From a bacterium (GTDB taxonomy: Bacteria > Electryoneota > RPQS01), in the NCBI GenBank assembly GCA_036504735.1, contig DASXUQ010000005.1:89377-153376 (forward strand): 64,000 nucleotides of DNA, read 5' to 3'. Each line of letters begins with the position of its first letter. The first letter of the stretch is position 1. Below, piece after piece: positions 17,375 through 27,092 of this stretch. The translations under genes and the position numbers were made by a program. The notes beneath the pieces are model-generated. The model ran no database searches. It was not told the DNA's origin and saw only the letters and a program-made list of their open reading frames with translations.

Positions 17375-18765
17375 TGTCTCAGGATCTTTGGATACAACGA
17401 CTGGCCGACATCGTCGGTGAGAGCCATCTGCTCTTGCCATCAAGCGATGACTTCTCCAAATACGAGCAGGATGAAACCGAAGATCTGCGCTTTGCGCCGC
17501 AGGTCGTAGTGAAGCCATCGGATGCCCGCGAGATTCAGGAAATTGTCCGCCTGGCCGAAGTCGAGCGCATCCCCATCGTCCCCCGTGGTGGCGGCACAGG
17601 GCTTTCCGGCGGCGCATTGGCGACCCGCGGCGGCATCGTGCTCAGTCTCGAGCGCATAAACCGCATCCTCGAGATCGACGAGCGCAATTTCTTCGTCGTC
17701 GTGCAGCCCGGCGTCATTACCCAGCATCTGCAGGAAGCCGTCGAGGCTCGCGGTCTCTTTTATCCGCCTGATCCTGCCAGTCGCGGCTCCTGCACCATCG
17801 GCGGCAACATTGCCGAAAATGCCGGCGGCCCGCGTGCGCTGAAATACGGCGTCACCAAGGATTACGTCTACGGTCTGCAAGCCGTGCTCTCCGGCGGCGC
17901 TCTGGCCACCTTCGGCGGCAAGCGTCTCAAGGATGTGACCGGCTACAACATGGTGCAGCTCCTCGTCGGCAGTGAAGGCACTCTCGGCATTGTCACCGAG
18001 ATCACTCTCAAGCTGCTCGCGCTCCCCAAATTTCGCCGCACACTGCTCGCTCCGTTTGATACCGTGGATGCCGCTGCTGCCGCTGTTCCCGCCATCATGG
18101 CGCGCGGCGTGGTGCCCTGCGCGCTCGAATTCATGGAGCAGGATTGCCTCAAGGCCATCGAAGAGCATCGCGGCACTCATGTGCGCTTTTCCGACAAAGC
18201 CGCCGTGTTGCTGATCGAAGTCGACGGCAATCAGGAGGCCGCGCTGGATGCCGATATGGAAATTATCGCCGAAGTGCTCGATGAGCAGGGTGCGGTGGAT
18301 GTGTTCCTCGCCGAGACCGCCGCGCAGCAGACCGAAATCTGGGATCTTCGCCGCAGCGCCGGAGAATCGGTCAAGTCCATCTGTGCCTACAAAGAGGAGG
18401 ACACGGTCGTTCCGCGCTCCAATCTGCCCGCGCTGGTCAAAGGCGTCCATGAGATCTGCAATCGCTGGGGCTTAAGGATGATCTGCTACGGCCATGCCGG
18501 AGACGGCAACCTGCACTGCAACATCCTCAAGGCCGATCTTTCCGATGACAAGTGGGAGAATGAACTCCCCGCCGCCATCGAGCAGGTCTTCCGCCTCACC
18601 GTGAGCCTCGGAGGCACCATTTCCGGCGAGCATGGTATCGGTCATGTTCAGCGGCGCTACGTCGCTCTGGCCCAGAGCCCCGCCGAATTGGAGGCTCAGA
18701 GACGGTTGAAGCAGGCCCTCGACCCTGTCGGCATCTTCAACCCCGGAAAAGCCCTTCCGGATTGA
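17374..18765 (+). CDS. FAD-linked oxidase, glycolate oxidase GlcD / D-lactate dehydrogenase family
   Basis: 463-aa flavoprotein of the GlcD/Dld2 type, oxidising 2-hydroxy acids such as glycolate or D-lactate. The FAD_binding_4 (PCMH) domain spans about residues 40-220, with PRGGGTGLSGGAL near 70, PPDPASRGSCTIGGNIAENA near 130 and GSEGTLGIVTEITL near 200. The FAD-oxidase C domain has ICYGHAGDGNLHCNI near 370 and ends ISGEHGIGHVQR and FNPGKALPD. No GlcE or GlcF subunit is adjacent, so substrate and electron acceptor are open. Confidence 0.9.
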   Translation: MSQDLWIQRLADIVGESHLLLPSSDDFSKYEQDETEDLRFAPQVVVKPSDAREIQEIVRLAEVERIPIVPRGGGTGLSGGALATRGGIVLSLERINRILEIDERNFFVVVQPGVITQHLQEAVEARGLFYPPDPASRGSCTIGGNIAENAGGPRALKYGVTKDYVYGLQAVLSGGALATFGGKRLKDVTGYNMVQLLVGSEGTLGIVTEITLKLLALPKFRRTLLAPFDTVDAAAAAVPAIMARGVVPCALEFMEQDCLKAIEEHRGTHVRFSDKAAVLLIEVDGNQEAALDADMEIIAEVLDEQGAVDVFLAETAAQQTEIWDLRRSAGESVKSICAYKEEDTVVPRSNLPALVKGVHEICNRWGLRMICYGHAGDGNLHCNILKADLSDDKWENELPAAIEQVFRLTVSLGGTISGEHGIGHVQRRYVALAQSPAELEAQRRLKQALDPVGIFNPGKALPD

Positions 18766-18781
18766 CGTTGTGATGTGGGGC

Positions 18782-18810
18782 TTGATTTTAAGCTGGGAAT
18801 GTTGTAATTT
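18782..18810 (+). promoter_or_regulatory. tRNA-Arg promoter
   Basis: TTGATT, 17 bases, TAATTT. The expected start is about 10 bases before the tRNA 5' end. Confidence 0.6.
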
Positions 18811-18827
18811 CAAAGCTTGCAACCTAC

Positions 18828-18901
18828 GCCCCCGTAGCTCAGATGGATAGAGCGAGAGTTTCCTAAACTCTGCGTCGGAGGTTCGAGTCCTCTCGGGGGT
18901 A
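18828..18901 (+). tRNA. tRNA-Arg (anticodon CCT)
   Basis: 74 nt. The acceptor GCCCCCG pairs with CGGGGGT (G-U at the first pair). The D-arm is GCTCAGATGGATAGAGC, the anticodon loop TTCCTAA lies between AGAGT and ACTCT, and the T-arm is GGAGGTTCGAGTCCTCT with a 9-pair region. CCA is not encoded. It reads AGG codons. Confidence 0.95.
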
Positions 18902-18999
18902 CAGCCCGACGGAATAAGAACACCTGACCCGTCGGCGGAAGTAATGACAGCGCGGCCATTGGCCCCGATTGACCAAACGAGATAGCCTTGAGGAATGGA

Positions 19000-19680
19000 A
19001 TGAGCAAAGTAACTTCTGCGAAAACAAAAGGTCGCCTGACCAAGAAGGAACTGAAGCAGGACAAGTTAGTCGAGTTTACGTACAAGGCAGAGGCGTTCTA
19101 CGCCACCCACCAAAGGCTCGTCCTCGGTGTCGTCGGCGGAGTCGTCGTCGTCATTCTCGGCGTCATCCTGCTGCGCCATACCATCCAAAATGCTCGCCTC
19201 GAAGAGAGCTACGATCTGACCATCGCCAAGATGCAGTTCGGCTCGGGCAAGTACGAGGACGCCCGCACGGCCTTCCAGAAGGTCATCGGCGAAGGCGGTT
19301 CGGCTGCCGGCGAAGCCAAGTACTTCCTTGCCCGCATTGCCTTTGAAAAAGGTAACTTTACTCAGGCTGCTGATGAATTCAAAGGTTATTTGAAGGACTT
19401 CTCGGTAGATGACCAGATGGACTGCGCCGCCATGGCCGGTCTGGCGGCCACCTACGAAGCCCAGGGCAATGACTCCGAAGCTGCCAAAGTGTATGAAGAA
19501 ACGGCAGAAAAATACTCCAAGAACGTTTACGCTTCTCAGGCACTCTATCAGGCTTCCCGCATTTATCTGAAATTGGGACAGAAAGATAAAGCAGTTCACG
19601 ATCTTCAGCAGATCCGCGACAAATATGCTGAAGCATCGATCACTCCGCAGGCCAAACGCGACCTCGACAACCTCGAGTAA
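19000..19680 (+). CDS. Membrane-anchored tetratricopeptide repeat protein
   Basis: 226 aa. A basic cytoplasmic N-terminus (to about residue 38) leads to one membrane helix (LVLGVVGGVVVVILGVILL, about 41-60), then TPR-like helical pairs to the end: KYEDARTAFQKVIGEGGSAA, KGNFTQAADEFKGYL, NDSEAAKVYEETAEKY, GQKDKAVHDLQQI. The layout matches YfgM/TPR_21 proteins, which in model species act as periplasmic chaperone-network scaffolds. That role is only inferred here. The ATG (MSKVTSAK) follows an AGGA; an upstream TTG adds four residues. Confidence 0.8.
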   Translation: MSKVTSAKTKGRLTKKELKQDKLVEFTYKAEAFYATHQRLVLGVVGGVVVVILGVILLRHTIQNARLEESYDLTIAKMQFGSGKYEDARTAFQKVIGEGGSAAGEAKYFLARIAFEKGNFTQAADEFKGYLKDFSVDDQMDCAAMAGLAATYEAQGNDSEAAKVYEETAEKYSKNVYASQALYQASRIYLKLGQKDKAVHDLQQIRDKYAEASITPQAKRDLDNLE

Positions 19681-19691
19681 CTGCTGCTTGT

Positions 19692-19720
19692 TTGCTTTTC
19701 GTCCATTTTTTCCGTATATT
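19692..19720 (+). promoter_or_regulatory. Promoter of the rimP-nusA-infB operon
   Basis: TTGCTT, 17 bases, TATATT; predicted start near 19727. A terminator-like hairpin follows immediately. Confidence 0.65.
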
Positions 19721-19735
19721 TAGGTGTTTTCAAAG

Positions 19736-19756
19736 AGTGGGCCACGCCCACTTTTT
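19736..19756 (+). terminator. Terminator-like hairpin in the rimP leader (possible attenuator)
   Basis: AGTGGGC, loop CAC, GCCCACT followed by five T. It lies between the predicted promoter and the rimP start. It may end the upstream TPR gene or attenuate the nusA operon. Confidence 0.75.
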
Positions 19757-19787
19757 ATTTACCCTATGTCGAAACTTTAGTTTACCC

Positions 19788-20267
19788 TTGCCGCATTCCT
19801 CTAACCGGCTCGAGTCCGAAATCCGTCAATTGTTCGAAGATGAGGGCATCATTCTCCTCGAGTTCAACACTTCAGGACATGCTGGCCGCCTCATGCTGCG
19901 TGCCGTCGCCGACCGCCGCAGCGGTGCCGTTTCCATTGACGATTGTGTCCGTCTCACCCGGGAAATTCAACATCTGATCACCGAAAAGCGTCTGCTGGCC
20001 GAAGAATACCGGCTGGAAGTCAGCTCGCCGGGCCTCGACTATCCCCTTCGTGAAGAATGGCAGTTTGTCAAGAACGTGGGACGATTGCTCAAAGTGCAGG
20101 TCCCGGGGGAGAAGGGACCCAAGGAAATTAGCGGCCGACTGATGTCCGCCAACCTCGACGGCATTGCCCTGACGGCTGAGAAGACGGAATGGAAGTTGAG
20201 TTATAGCGATGTGCTGTCGGCACATGTTCTCCCAGAGTTCAAACCACCACGTATGGAGTCGAAGTGA
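19788..20267 (+). CDS. rimP: Ribosome maturation factor RimP
   Basis: Needed for maturation of the 30S subunit. The two-domain RimP pattern is clear: an N-terminal domain with ESEIRQLFEDEGIILLEFN and SIDDCVRLTREI, VSSPGLDYPL in the middle, and a C-terminal SH3-like domain with SGRLMSANLDGIALTAE. The frame is open back to 19692, but that part contains the promoter and hairpin and codes for nothing RimP-like. A TTG at this position gives 159 aa, normal length. No good ribosome site is seen, so the start is uncertain. First gene of the nusA operon. Confidence 0.9.
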   Translation: MPHSSNRLESEIRQLFEDEGIILLEFNTSGHAGRLMLRAVADRRSGAVSIDDCVRLTREIQHLITEKRLLAEEYRLEVSSPGLDYPLREEWQFVKNVGRLLKVQVPGEKGPKEISGRLMSANLDGIALTAEKTEWKLSYSDVLSAHVLPEFKPPRMESK

Positions 20268-21628
20268 TGAACGCTCCCATCGTTGAAGCGGTCAGCCAGA
20301 TCCTCCGCGAAAAAAACATTGATAAAGACGTGTTTCAGGAGATCATCGAAGGCGTATTCCTTTCCATGATCAAGAAGAAATACGGCAGCGCCGATAATTT
20401 CAATGTGATTTTCAACCTGGAAAAGGGCGACATCGAAATCTTCTGCGAGAAGACCATCGTGGATGATGACGATCTCACCGATCCGGTCACGCAGATTCCC
20501 CTCTCCCGTGCCCTGACTCTGGATCCGGATCTGGATATTGACGATCAATACGCCGAACTGGTCCCGCTGAACGATTTTGGCCGCCGCCTTGTGACGTCCG
20601 CACGGCAGAATCTGACGCAGAAGATCAAAGAGATCGAGAAAGAGAATATCTATTCCGAATTCTCTGCCCGCGTCGGTGAAGTCGTCTCCGGTGAAATCCA
20701 CCAGATCAACCGCCGCGAAATCCGTGTCAATCTCGACCGCCACGATGCTCTGCTGCCCAAAAATGAGCAGATCTACAACGAAAAATACGTACGCGGCAAA
20801 GGCATTCGCGCTATCATCAAGGAAGTCCGCCGCACCACCAAGGAGCCGGAGATTATTCTCTCCCGCGCCGATGGCATGTTCGTGCGCCGCCTGTTTGAAC
20901 TTGAAGTGCCTGAAATCTTCGACAACATCATCGAAATCAAAGGCATCGTCCGCGAAGCCGGCGACCGCACCAAGATCGCCGTCATGAGCCACGATAAGCG
21001 CATTGACCCCGTCGGCGCCTGCGTGGGCATGAAGGGTGTGCGTATTCAGGCTGTGGTCCGGGAACTGAACAACGAGAAAATCGATATAGTACATTGGAGC
21101 CCCGATGCGGAGATCTTCATCAAGCGCGCAATGGCGCCGGTGACTCCGCTGCTGGTAATGGTCGATGAAGAGGCCCGCTCGGCCTCGGTGGTAGTGCCGG
21201 ACGACCAGATTCAGTTCGCCATTGGCCGCCGCGGGCAGAATATCCGCCTCGCATCCCAGCTCACAGGCTACCAGATTGAGCCCATCAAGGAATCGGAATA
21301 TCTTGCCCCCGAAGAACTCTCCGTCGCGGAAGTGGTTGAACTGTCCGATGACGTCAAAGAGAAGCTCAAGGGCGCAGGGTACGAGTCCGCCGAATCCGTC
21401 CTCGATGCCGGAGCCGAGAAGCTCCGCGAAATCGAAGGCATGGATGAGGAGATGGTGCGCCACACTCTGGAAGTATTGAGCACCTATTTTGAAGAAGCGA
21501 ATGACAAGGATTCCGACCGCAGCGAGCACTCCGAGGCGGAGAACTTGCAGGAAGTTCATGCCGGTTCCGAGCACGAGCACGAACATGAGTCGGATGGCCG
21601 CCCGAATGCGGCGGAATCGGAAGGATAA
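20267..21628 (+). CDS. nusA: Transcription termination/antitermination factor NusA
   Basis: Binds RNA polymerase and nascent RNA and controls pausing, termination and antitermination. 453 aa: N-terminal RNAP-binding domain (1-125), S1 domain (about 135-200, GEVVSGEIHQINRREIRVNL), and tandem KH domains (about 200-345, with GACVGMKGVRIQAVVREL and FAIGRRGQNIRLASQLTG). A helix-hairpin-helix-like segment (about 360-410, LKGAGYESAESVLDAGAEKL) and an acidic tail follow. The ATG overlaps the rimP stop by one base (TGATG). Confidence 0.96.
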   Translation: MNAPIVEAVSQILREKNIDKDVFQEIIEGVFLSMIKKKYGSADNFNVIFNLEKGDIEIFCEKTIVDDDDLTDPVTQIPLSRALTLDPDLDIDDQYAELVPLNDFGRRLVTSARQNLTQKIKEIEKENIYSEFSARVGEVVSGEIHQINRREIRVNLDRHDALLPKNEQIYNEKYVRGKGIRAIIKEVRRTTKEPEIILSRADGMFVRRLFELEVPEIFDNIIEIKGIVREAGDRTKIAVMSHDKRIDPVGACVGMKGVRIQAVVRELNNEKIDIVHWSPDAEIFIKRAMAPVTPLLVMVDEEARSASVVVPDDQIQFAIGRRGQNIRLASQLTGYQIEPIKESEYLAPEELSVAEVVELSDDVKEKLKGAGYESAESVLDAGAEKLREIEGMDEEMVRHTLEVLSTYFEEANDKDSDRSEHSEAENLQEVHAGSEHEHEHESDGRPNAAESEG

Positions 21629-21642
21629 CGAGGCAATACTGC

Positions 21643-24600
21643 GTGACCGCTGAAAAGCAGAAGAAGGTTTATCAGGTCGCAAAAGAATTGAATGTTGCGA
21701 CACCGGCCATCGTCGAGTTTCTCGAGGACCGGGGTTTTGACGTGCCCAAAAAGCACATGTCGGCCCTCACCGAAGAAATGTACGTGGAGGTGATCAAGAA
21801 GTTTGATCCCGCCCGGTGGCAGCGTCAACTCGAAGATGAAACCCGCGTCATAGACGATAACCGTCGTGCCGAGGCGGAACGCGCGCGGACCGAGCAATCA
21901 CTCAAAATTCTCGATGATCTGGCGACACAGGCGACGGAAGCCGCCGAAACGCTCATCCGCCAGGTTCAGGAACAGAAGCAGGAGCGGGCGCGCAAGGCTC
22001 AGCAGCAGACCGAACAGCAGGATTCCGAGAAGATCGCCGAGGAGCGCCGAATCGCCGAAGACGCGGAACGCGCCCGTCAGGTCGCCGAGGAAAACGAGCG
22101 CCGTGAAGCCGAACGCCGCGAAGCGGAACGCATCGAAGCCGAGCGCCGGGAATCCGAACGCGCCGAAGCCGAACGTCTCGCTGCTCAAAAGCCCACCGAG
22201 GCTCAGGGTCGCCAGCCTGCCGCTCCCGCAGCAGAACAGCCGCCGCGCGCGCCCTATCAACCTTCCTCCCGTGATCAGGAGCCCAGAAGGCCCCGCACGC
22301 CGCAGGATGGGCGCGACAGCCGCCCGCAGGGACCGGGTGGAGATCGCCCGCGTTATCAGGGACCGCAAGGTCAGGGACAAGGCCGCCCCGGTGACGGTCG
22401 TCCGCAAGGACCGGGGGGAGATCGTCCACGTTATCAGGGACAAGGTCAGGGGCAAGGTCGCCCCGGTGAAGGCCGTCCGCAGGGTCCGGGTGGAGATCGC
22501 CCGCGTTATCAGGGGCCGCAAGGACAGGGACAAGGCCGTCCGGGTGAAGGCCGTCCGCAGGGTCAGGGCCGTCCCGGTGACGGTGGCAGACCGCAGGGTC
22601 CGCCGCGCACCGGTGAAGCCGGCAGACCGCAAGGTGGTCCGCCGCGTCCGGGTGCCCCCGAACGTCCGGGTGCTCCAAGGCCGCCGCTGAACAAGCCCAA
22701 GGAAGGACCGCCGCGCCGCCGTCCTACCAAAGAAGATATTGAGGCTCTGGAAAAGCAGAAGAAACTGCTGGCCGCCCAGAAGTCCGAAAAATACCGTAAA
22801 GTTACGGTTGAGGAACTCGACAGCCCGGCCCGCCGCAAGCAGCGTCGCAAGCGCGTGGACCAGAAGGAAGTGGCCGCTACAATTAAGCAGACTCTGGCTT
22901 CGATGGATGCGTCCAAGAAGCAGCGCCATCGCCGCCGCGAACGCGGTACGGAGGTCCTCGCGGAAGACGATAACAAGTTGCGCTTGACCGAATTCGTCAC
23001 CACGTCGGAACTGGCCAATCTCATGGGGGTGGAATTCAGCGACGTCATCGCCAAGTTCCTCAGCATGGGCAAGCTCGTGTCCATCAATCAGCGTCTCGAT
23101 AAGGACCTGATCGAGTTGATCGCCGACGAGTTCGGATTCGAAGTCGAATTCACCACGGGTAAGGAAGAAGAGGAGATTGAGGAAGAAGAAGCCGAAGCTC
23201 CGGAAGACCTCATCCCGCGTCCGCCCGTTGTGACCGTCATGGGCCACGTCGATCACGGCAAGACCACGCTCCTCGATTACCTGCGCAAGACGTCCGTCAC
23301 CGCCGGCGAAAGCGGCGGCATTACGCAGCACATGGGCGCGTACGAACTCGTCTACCACGACCGCTCCATCACCTTCCTCGACACCCCCGGCCACGAAGCC
23401 TTTACCGCCATGCGTGCCCGCGGCGCGCAGATTACAGACATCGTGATTCTCGTGGTCGCCGCCGACGATCAGGTGCGTCCGCAGACGCTCGAAGCCATCA
23501 GCCACGCGCAGTCCGCCGGTGTGCCGATTGTCGTCGCCATTAACAAGGTCGACAAACCCAGCGCCGATCCAGAACGCGTCCGCCAGCAGCTCGCGGAGCA
23601 CAATGTGCTCGTCGAGCAGTGGGGCGGCAAGGTGCAGAGTGCCGAGATCTCCGCCAAGTTCGGCCAGGGTCTCGACAACCTGCTCGATGAAGTGCTGCTC
23701 TGCGCCGATTTGCTCGAACTGAAATCCAATCCCAACCGCCATGCCCGCGCCACGGTGCTCGAGAATCGTCTCGACAAGGGCCGCGGTATTGTGGCTACCG
23801 TCATCGTTACGGCGGGAACGCTGCGTGTCGGTGACAACTTCGTCGCCGGACAGCAATACGGCAAGGTGCGTCTGCTGCTGAATGAGTGGGGCGAGAGCAG
23901 GGATAAGGCTTTCCCCGGTCATCCCATTCAGGTCATCGGTTTCTCCGGTGCGCCGCAGCCCGGTGATACCTTCGTCGTCTTCGAGAGTGAACGTGAAGTC
24001 AAGGAGATCGCCATGCGCCGGCAGATCCTGCAGCGCGAGCAGACCTTCCGCCAGATCCACATGCTCAGTCTCGATCAGATATCCCAGCGCATCAAGGAAG
24101 GCGGCGTCCGTGAGTTGTCCCTGATCATCAAGGGCGACGCCGACGGTTCCGTCGAAGCCATTTCCGATACTCTTCAGCGTTTGGGCACCAGTGAAGTCGC
24201 CGTGCGCATCGTGCACCGCGGCGTCGGCGCCATTTCCGAGAGTGACGTGCTGTTGGCCTCCGCCACCGGCTCGATCATCCTCGGTTTCCACGTGCATCCC
24301 AATATCAAGGCGCGTGAACTGGCGGGCCGCGAGCAGGTCGACATCCGCGTTTACCGCGTGATTTACGAAATGGAAGATGACATCCGCGCCGCGCTCGAGG
24401 GCATGTTGGCTCCCGATACGCGTGAGGACGTCGTCGGCCTCGTCGAGATCCGCGAGCTGTTCGTCATTCCCAAAATCGGCACCATCGCCGGCAGTTTCGT
24501 GGTCTCCGGAAAAATCCTTCGCAGCAGTCAGGTTCGCCTGCTGCGCGATGGACGCGAAATCTGGCGCGGCAAGCTCTCCTCGCTGCGCCGCTTCAAGGAT

Positions 24601-24735
24601 GACGTGCGCGAAGTCAAGCAAGGTTTCGATTGCGGTATCGGCCTCGACGGCAATCCCGAAATCAAGCCCAACGATACGCTCGAAGTCTTTGAGGTCGTCG
24701 AAGTCAAGCGGAAGCTCGAACAGACGTCGGCATGA
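21643..24735 (+). CDS. infB: Translation initiation factor IF-2
   Basis: GTPase that delivers initiator fMet-tRNA to the 30S subunit. 1030 aa. The IF2_N domain is at residues 1-55. A charged Glu/Arg/Ala region (about 65-190) predicted to be long helix or coiled coil follows. Next comes a Gly/Pro/Gln/Arg-rich repeat region (about 200-350). A second IF2_N-like domain lies near 440-505. The G domain has GHVDHGKTT near 532, DTPGHEA near 580 and NKVD near 634. Domains II-IV end in [14 protein letters not shown] start. The low-complexity part is encoded by near-identical DNA repeats. Confidence 0.97.
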   Translation: MTAEKQKKVYQVAKELNVATPAIVEFLEDRGFDVPKKHMSALTEEMYVEVIKKFDPARWQRQLEDETRVIDDNRRAEAERARTEQSLKILDDLATQATEAAETLIRQVQEQKQERARKAQQQTEQQDSEKIAEERRIAEDAERARQVAEENERREAERREAERIEAERRESERAEAERLAAQKPTEAQGRQPAAPAAEQPPRAPYQPSSRDQEPRRPRTPQDGRDSRPQGPGGDRPRYQGPQGQGQGRPGDGRPQGPGGDRPRYQGQGQGQGRPGEGRPQGPGGDRPRYQGPQGQGQGRPGEGRPQGQGRPGDGGRPQGPPRTGEAGRPQGGPPRPGAPERPGAPRPPLNKPKEGPPRRRPTKEDIEALEKQKKLLAAQKSEKYRKVTVEELDSPARRKQRRKRVDQKEVAATIKQTLASMDASKKQRHRRRERGTEVLAEDDNKLRLTEFVTTSELANLMGVEFSDVIAKFLSMGKLVSINQRLDKDLIELIADEFGFEVEFTTGKEEEEIEEEEAEAPEDLIPRPPVVTVMGHVDHGKTTLLDYLRKTSVTAGESGGITQHMGAYELVYHDRSITFLDTPGHEAFTAMRARGAQITDIVILVVAADDQVRPQTLEAISHAQSAGVPIVVAINKVDKPSADPERVRQQLAEHNVLVEQWGGKVQSAEISAKFGQGLDNLLDEVLLCADLLELKSNPNRHARATVLENRLDKGRGIVATVIVTAGTLRVGDNFVAGQQYGKVRLLLNEWGESRDKAFPGHPIQVIGFSGAPQPGDTFVVFESEREVKEIAMRRQILQREQTFRQIHMLSLDQISQRIKEGGVRELSLIIKGDADGSVEAISDTLQRLGTSEVAVRIVHRGVGAISESDVLLASATGSIILGFHVHPNIKARELAGREQVDIRVYRVIYEMEDDIRAALEGMLAPDTREDVVGLVEIRELFVIPKIGTIAGSFVVSGKILRSSQVRLLRDGREIWRGKLSSLRRFKDDVREVKQGFDCGIGLDGNPEIKPNDTLEVFEVVEVKRKLEQTSA
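22318..22580 (+). repeat. Tandem DNA repeats inside infB
   Basis: About three and a half copies of a roughly 75-base unit encoding [24 protein letters not shown] sequence (copies begin near 22321, 22399 and 22477). Copies differ by a few bases and by short in-frame length changes. Copy number may vary between strains. Confidence 0.85.
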
Positions 24736-25022
24736 AGCACTGCCTCGGCCTGCTGACGGCCGAACTGCACTTTGAAACCAGCCACTCGTTGAAGGACCGC
24801 CGCAGCCTGATGACGTCCATTAAGGAACGCCTGCGCCACCGGTTCAATGTCTCCGTCGCCGAAGCGGACTTTGGCGACAAGTGGCAGCGCGGCGGACTGA
24901 TCGTGTCCTGTGCCGGCTCCGCCGCGGCGCAAGTGGAAGAGTCGTTGCGCGCGGTTCTGTCCTTTGTCGAAAATGATCCGCGCCTGCTGGTCATTGATTC
25001 TCAAATCCGTTTCTACGAGTAA
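24732..25022 (+). CDS. DUF503 family protein (YlxP-like)
   Basis: 96-aa member of the DUF503/YlxP family, found between infB and rbfA in many bacteria. Visible family features are the N-terminal strand CLGLLTAELHF, SLKDRRSLMTSIKERLRHRF and VSVAEADFGDKWQRG. In Bacillus, YlxP is linked to ribosome function, but its mechanism is unresolved. The ATG overlaps the infB stop by 4 bases. Confidence 0.9.
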   Translation: MKHCLGLLTAELHFETSHSLKDRRSLMTSIKERLRHRFNVSVAEADFGDKWQRGGLIVSCAGSAAAQVEESLRAVLSFVENDPRLLVIDSQIRFYE

Positions 25023-25030
25023 GCAAGCCG

Positions 25031-25432
25031 ATGCGCAGACCCGATGCCCCCAATGGCAAAAAACGCCCGCTCCGGATCGCCGCCGAAATTCTGCGCGACT
25101 TGCCGGAGATTCTGCGCGCCCAAGTGGATCTGCCCGACGGCGTGATGGTCAGCATCACCGATGTCGAAGTGAACGACGACCTCACCACGGCGAAGATCTT
25201 CTTCAGCGTCTTCGGGGGCGACGAAACCCGCACCGGACCCTACGTCCAGAAGCTGCTCAACGCGCGCAAGGGTGCCGTGCGCCACGAAATCGCCCAGCGC
25301 CTCGTCATGCGCCAGCACCCCGAAGTGCGGTTCATCTATGATGAAACGCCCGCCCGCGCCGCGCACATCGAGGAACTGCTTAAGAAGGCTCGCGAAATCC
25401 AAAGTCCTGAAGACGGCGGAGAGAACGCGTGA
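25031..25432 (+). CDS. rbfA: Ribosome-binding factor A
   Basis: 133-aa KH-fold protein that assists late 30S maturation around the 16S 5' end. Pattern seen: RIAAEILRDLPEIL, VSITDVEVNDDLTTAKIFFS, LNARKGAVRHEIAQRLVMR and PEVRFIYDETPARAAHIEEL, the standard RbfA order. It lies in the infB operon; its stop overlaps the next GTG by 4 bases. Confidence 0.95.
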   Translation: MRRPDAPNGKKRPLRIAAEILRDLPEILRAQVDLPDGVMVSITDVEVNDDLTTAKIFFSVFGGDETRTGPYVQKLLNARKGAVRHEIAQRLVMRQHPEVRFIYDETPARAAHIEELLKKAREIQSPEDGGENA

Positions 25433-26421
25433 TCTTTGCTCCGGCGGACCTCGACGCGTTTAAGCAGGCGGTGCGCGGAGCCCGTGTGCTGATCTCCACG
25501 CATATTCATCCCGATCCCGATGCCATCGGTTCCGCCCTTGCCGTGCGTGAAATGCTGCTGCAACTCGGCGCGGACCCGCAGGTGCTCCTTGGCGATGACG
25601 TACCCGCGCGGCTCACGTTGCTCCCCGGCGCGGAGCACATCATTTCCTTTCCCAAAACAGCGGTCAGCGAGAGCTTTCACGTGGCCGTTGTGGTGGATGC
25701 CGGCGGTCTGTCCCGTATCGGAGATGTGCAGCATCTGATCGCCTCCGGCGCGCTGATCGTGAATATCGACCATCACTTTTCCAACGATGACTTCGGCGCC
25801 GTCAATTTCGTCAGTCAGCACTGCGCGGCTACAGCCGAGATGCTGTATGACCTGCTTCGCGCGCTGGACCTGGATCTGACGCAGAGCATCGCCAATAATC
25901 TGTTTGCCGGTCTGCTCACCGACACGGGCCGCTTCCGCTATTCCAACACCACGGCAAGCGTGTACCGTATGGCGGCGGACCTGACCGATGCCGGCGCGGA
26001 AATCTTCCGCATCACCGATGCCATGTATTACGACATCGCTCCTGCGGACGTGCGCTCCATGGGCGCGATCTACTCTACCCTCGAACTGTTCGCCGACGGC
26101 GCCATCAGCACGCTGTTTACGCGCCTCGAACATCTCGTGGAAGACCCCGATACGGTGGTGGACACCGCTCTTTCCATTCGCGGCGTAAAGGTTGCCGTCC
26201 TGATGAGTGAAACGTGGGAAGGCAAGATCCGCGTCTCGCTGCGCTCCAAAAGCCACGTCAATGTTGCCGTCATTGCCGAGAGTCTCGGCGGCGGCGGGCA
26301 TGAAAAGGCGGCGGGCTTCCGGATGCGCGGCACCCTCGAATCGGTGCGCGAGCGCCTGATTCCCATTTTGCTGTCTGCGCTGGAAATGACTCCGGACACC
26401 GTGTCCATCGAACAGGTGTGA
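25429..26421 (+). CDS. nrnA: DHH/DHHA1 phosphoesterase, NrnA-type
   Basis: Predicted nanoRNase/pAp phosphatase that degrades short oligoribonucleotides. 330 aa. DHH-domain motifs: STHIHPDPDAIGSALA near residue 24 (HxDxD metal site), VVVDAGG near 87, IDHHFSND near 112 (DHH) and LLTDTGRFRYSNTT near 163. The C-terminal DHHA1 domain ends SLGGGGHEKAAGFRM. GTG start. Its place between rbfA and truB is common in bacteria. Confidence 0.93.
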   Translation: MIFAPADLDAFKQAVRGARVLISTHIHPDPDAIGSALAVREMLLQLGADPQVLLGDDVPARLTLLPGAEHIISFPKTAVSESFHVAVVVDAGGLSRIGDVQHLIASGALIVNIDHHFSNDDFGAVNFVSQHCAATAEMLYDLLRALDLDLTQSIANNLFAGLLTDTGRFRYSNTTASVYRMAADLTDAGAEIFRITDAMYYDIAPADVRSMGAIYSTLELFADGAISTLFTRLEHLVEDPDTVVDTALSIRGVKVAVLMSETWEGKIRVSLRSKSHVNVAVIAESLGGGGHEKAAGFRMRGTLESVRERLIPILLSALEMTPDTVSIEQV

Positions 26422-27089
26422 AAGCACCCGGCCTCATCCTGTCGGTGAACAAGCCGCTGGGATGGACGTCTTTCGACGTCGTCAACAAACTGCGCGGCGC
26501 GCTGCGCTACAAAAGTGTCGGACACGCGGGGACCCTCGATCCGGCTGCGGATGGTGTGCTGATTGTGCTCTGCGGCGAAGCCACGGCCCGCTCCGGCGAG
26601 TTTATGGATCTGCCCAAGCGGTACCGCGCTCGCATCCGTCTCGGCATCACGACTCCCAGCGACGATCTCGAAGGCGTGGATAGTCCCGCAGTGCCCCTTG
26701 ATGACTGGAATGAAGCGCGCATTGCCGCCGCGCTCGCGGAGTTCGTCGGCAATATCGAGCAGGTTCCCCCCGCCGTTTCCGCGGTGAAAGTCGCCGGTCG
26801 CCGCAGTTATAAACTGGCGCGTGCCGGACAGGCGGTGGATCTGGCTCCCCGTCCGGTGCAGGTCTATGAAGCGCGCGTGCTCGGCGCCTGTAACCCCGAC
26901 GTCGATGTGGTGATTTCCTGCTCTCGCGGGACATACATTCGTTCCATTGCGCGGGACCTTGGAGCCCGGCTTGAAGTGGGCGGCACGCTGGCAGGATTGA
27001 CACGGTTGGCCATCGGTCCCTACCGGATCGAGCAGGCTCTCCCGCTGTCGGAGATTTTGAAACGTTCGTTTGAGTTCGCATCCGGATAA
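26418..27089 (+). CDS. truB: tRNA pseudouridine(55) synthase TruB
   Basis: Makes pseudouridine 55 in the T-loop of tRNAs. 223 aa, a short form lacking most of the C-terminal PUA extension. The catalytic Asp is in GHAGTLDPAADGVL near residue 42. KRYRARIRLGITTPSDDLEG and CSRGTYIRSIARDLG are also standard. GTG start overlapping nrnA by 4 bases. Confidence 0.95.
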   Translation: MKAPGLILSVNKPLGWTSFDVVNKLRGALRYKSVGHAGTLDPAADGVLIVLCGEATARSGEFMDLPKRYRARIRLGITTPSDDLEGVDSPAVPLDDWNEARIAAALAEFVGNIEQVPPAVSAVKVAGRRSYKLARAGQAVDLAPRPVQVYEARVLGACNPDVDVVISCSRGTYIRSIARDLGARLEVGGTLAGLTRLAIGPYRIEQALPLSEILKRSFEFASG

Positions 27090-27092
27090 GAG

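Noticed and set aside
21898..24621. A 907-residue open frame antisense to infB
   Set aside because: Mirror of the infB codon pattern, including the repeat region; no start context and no domain.
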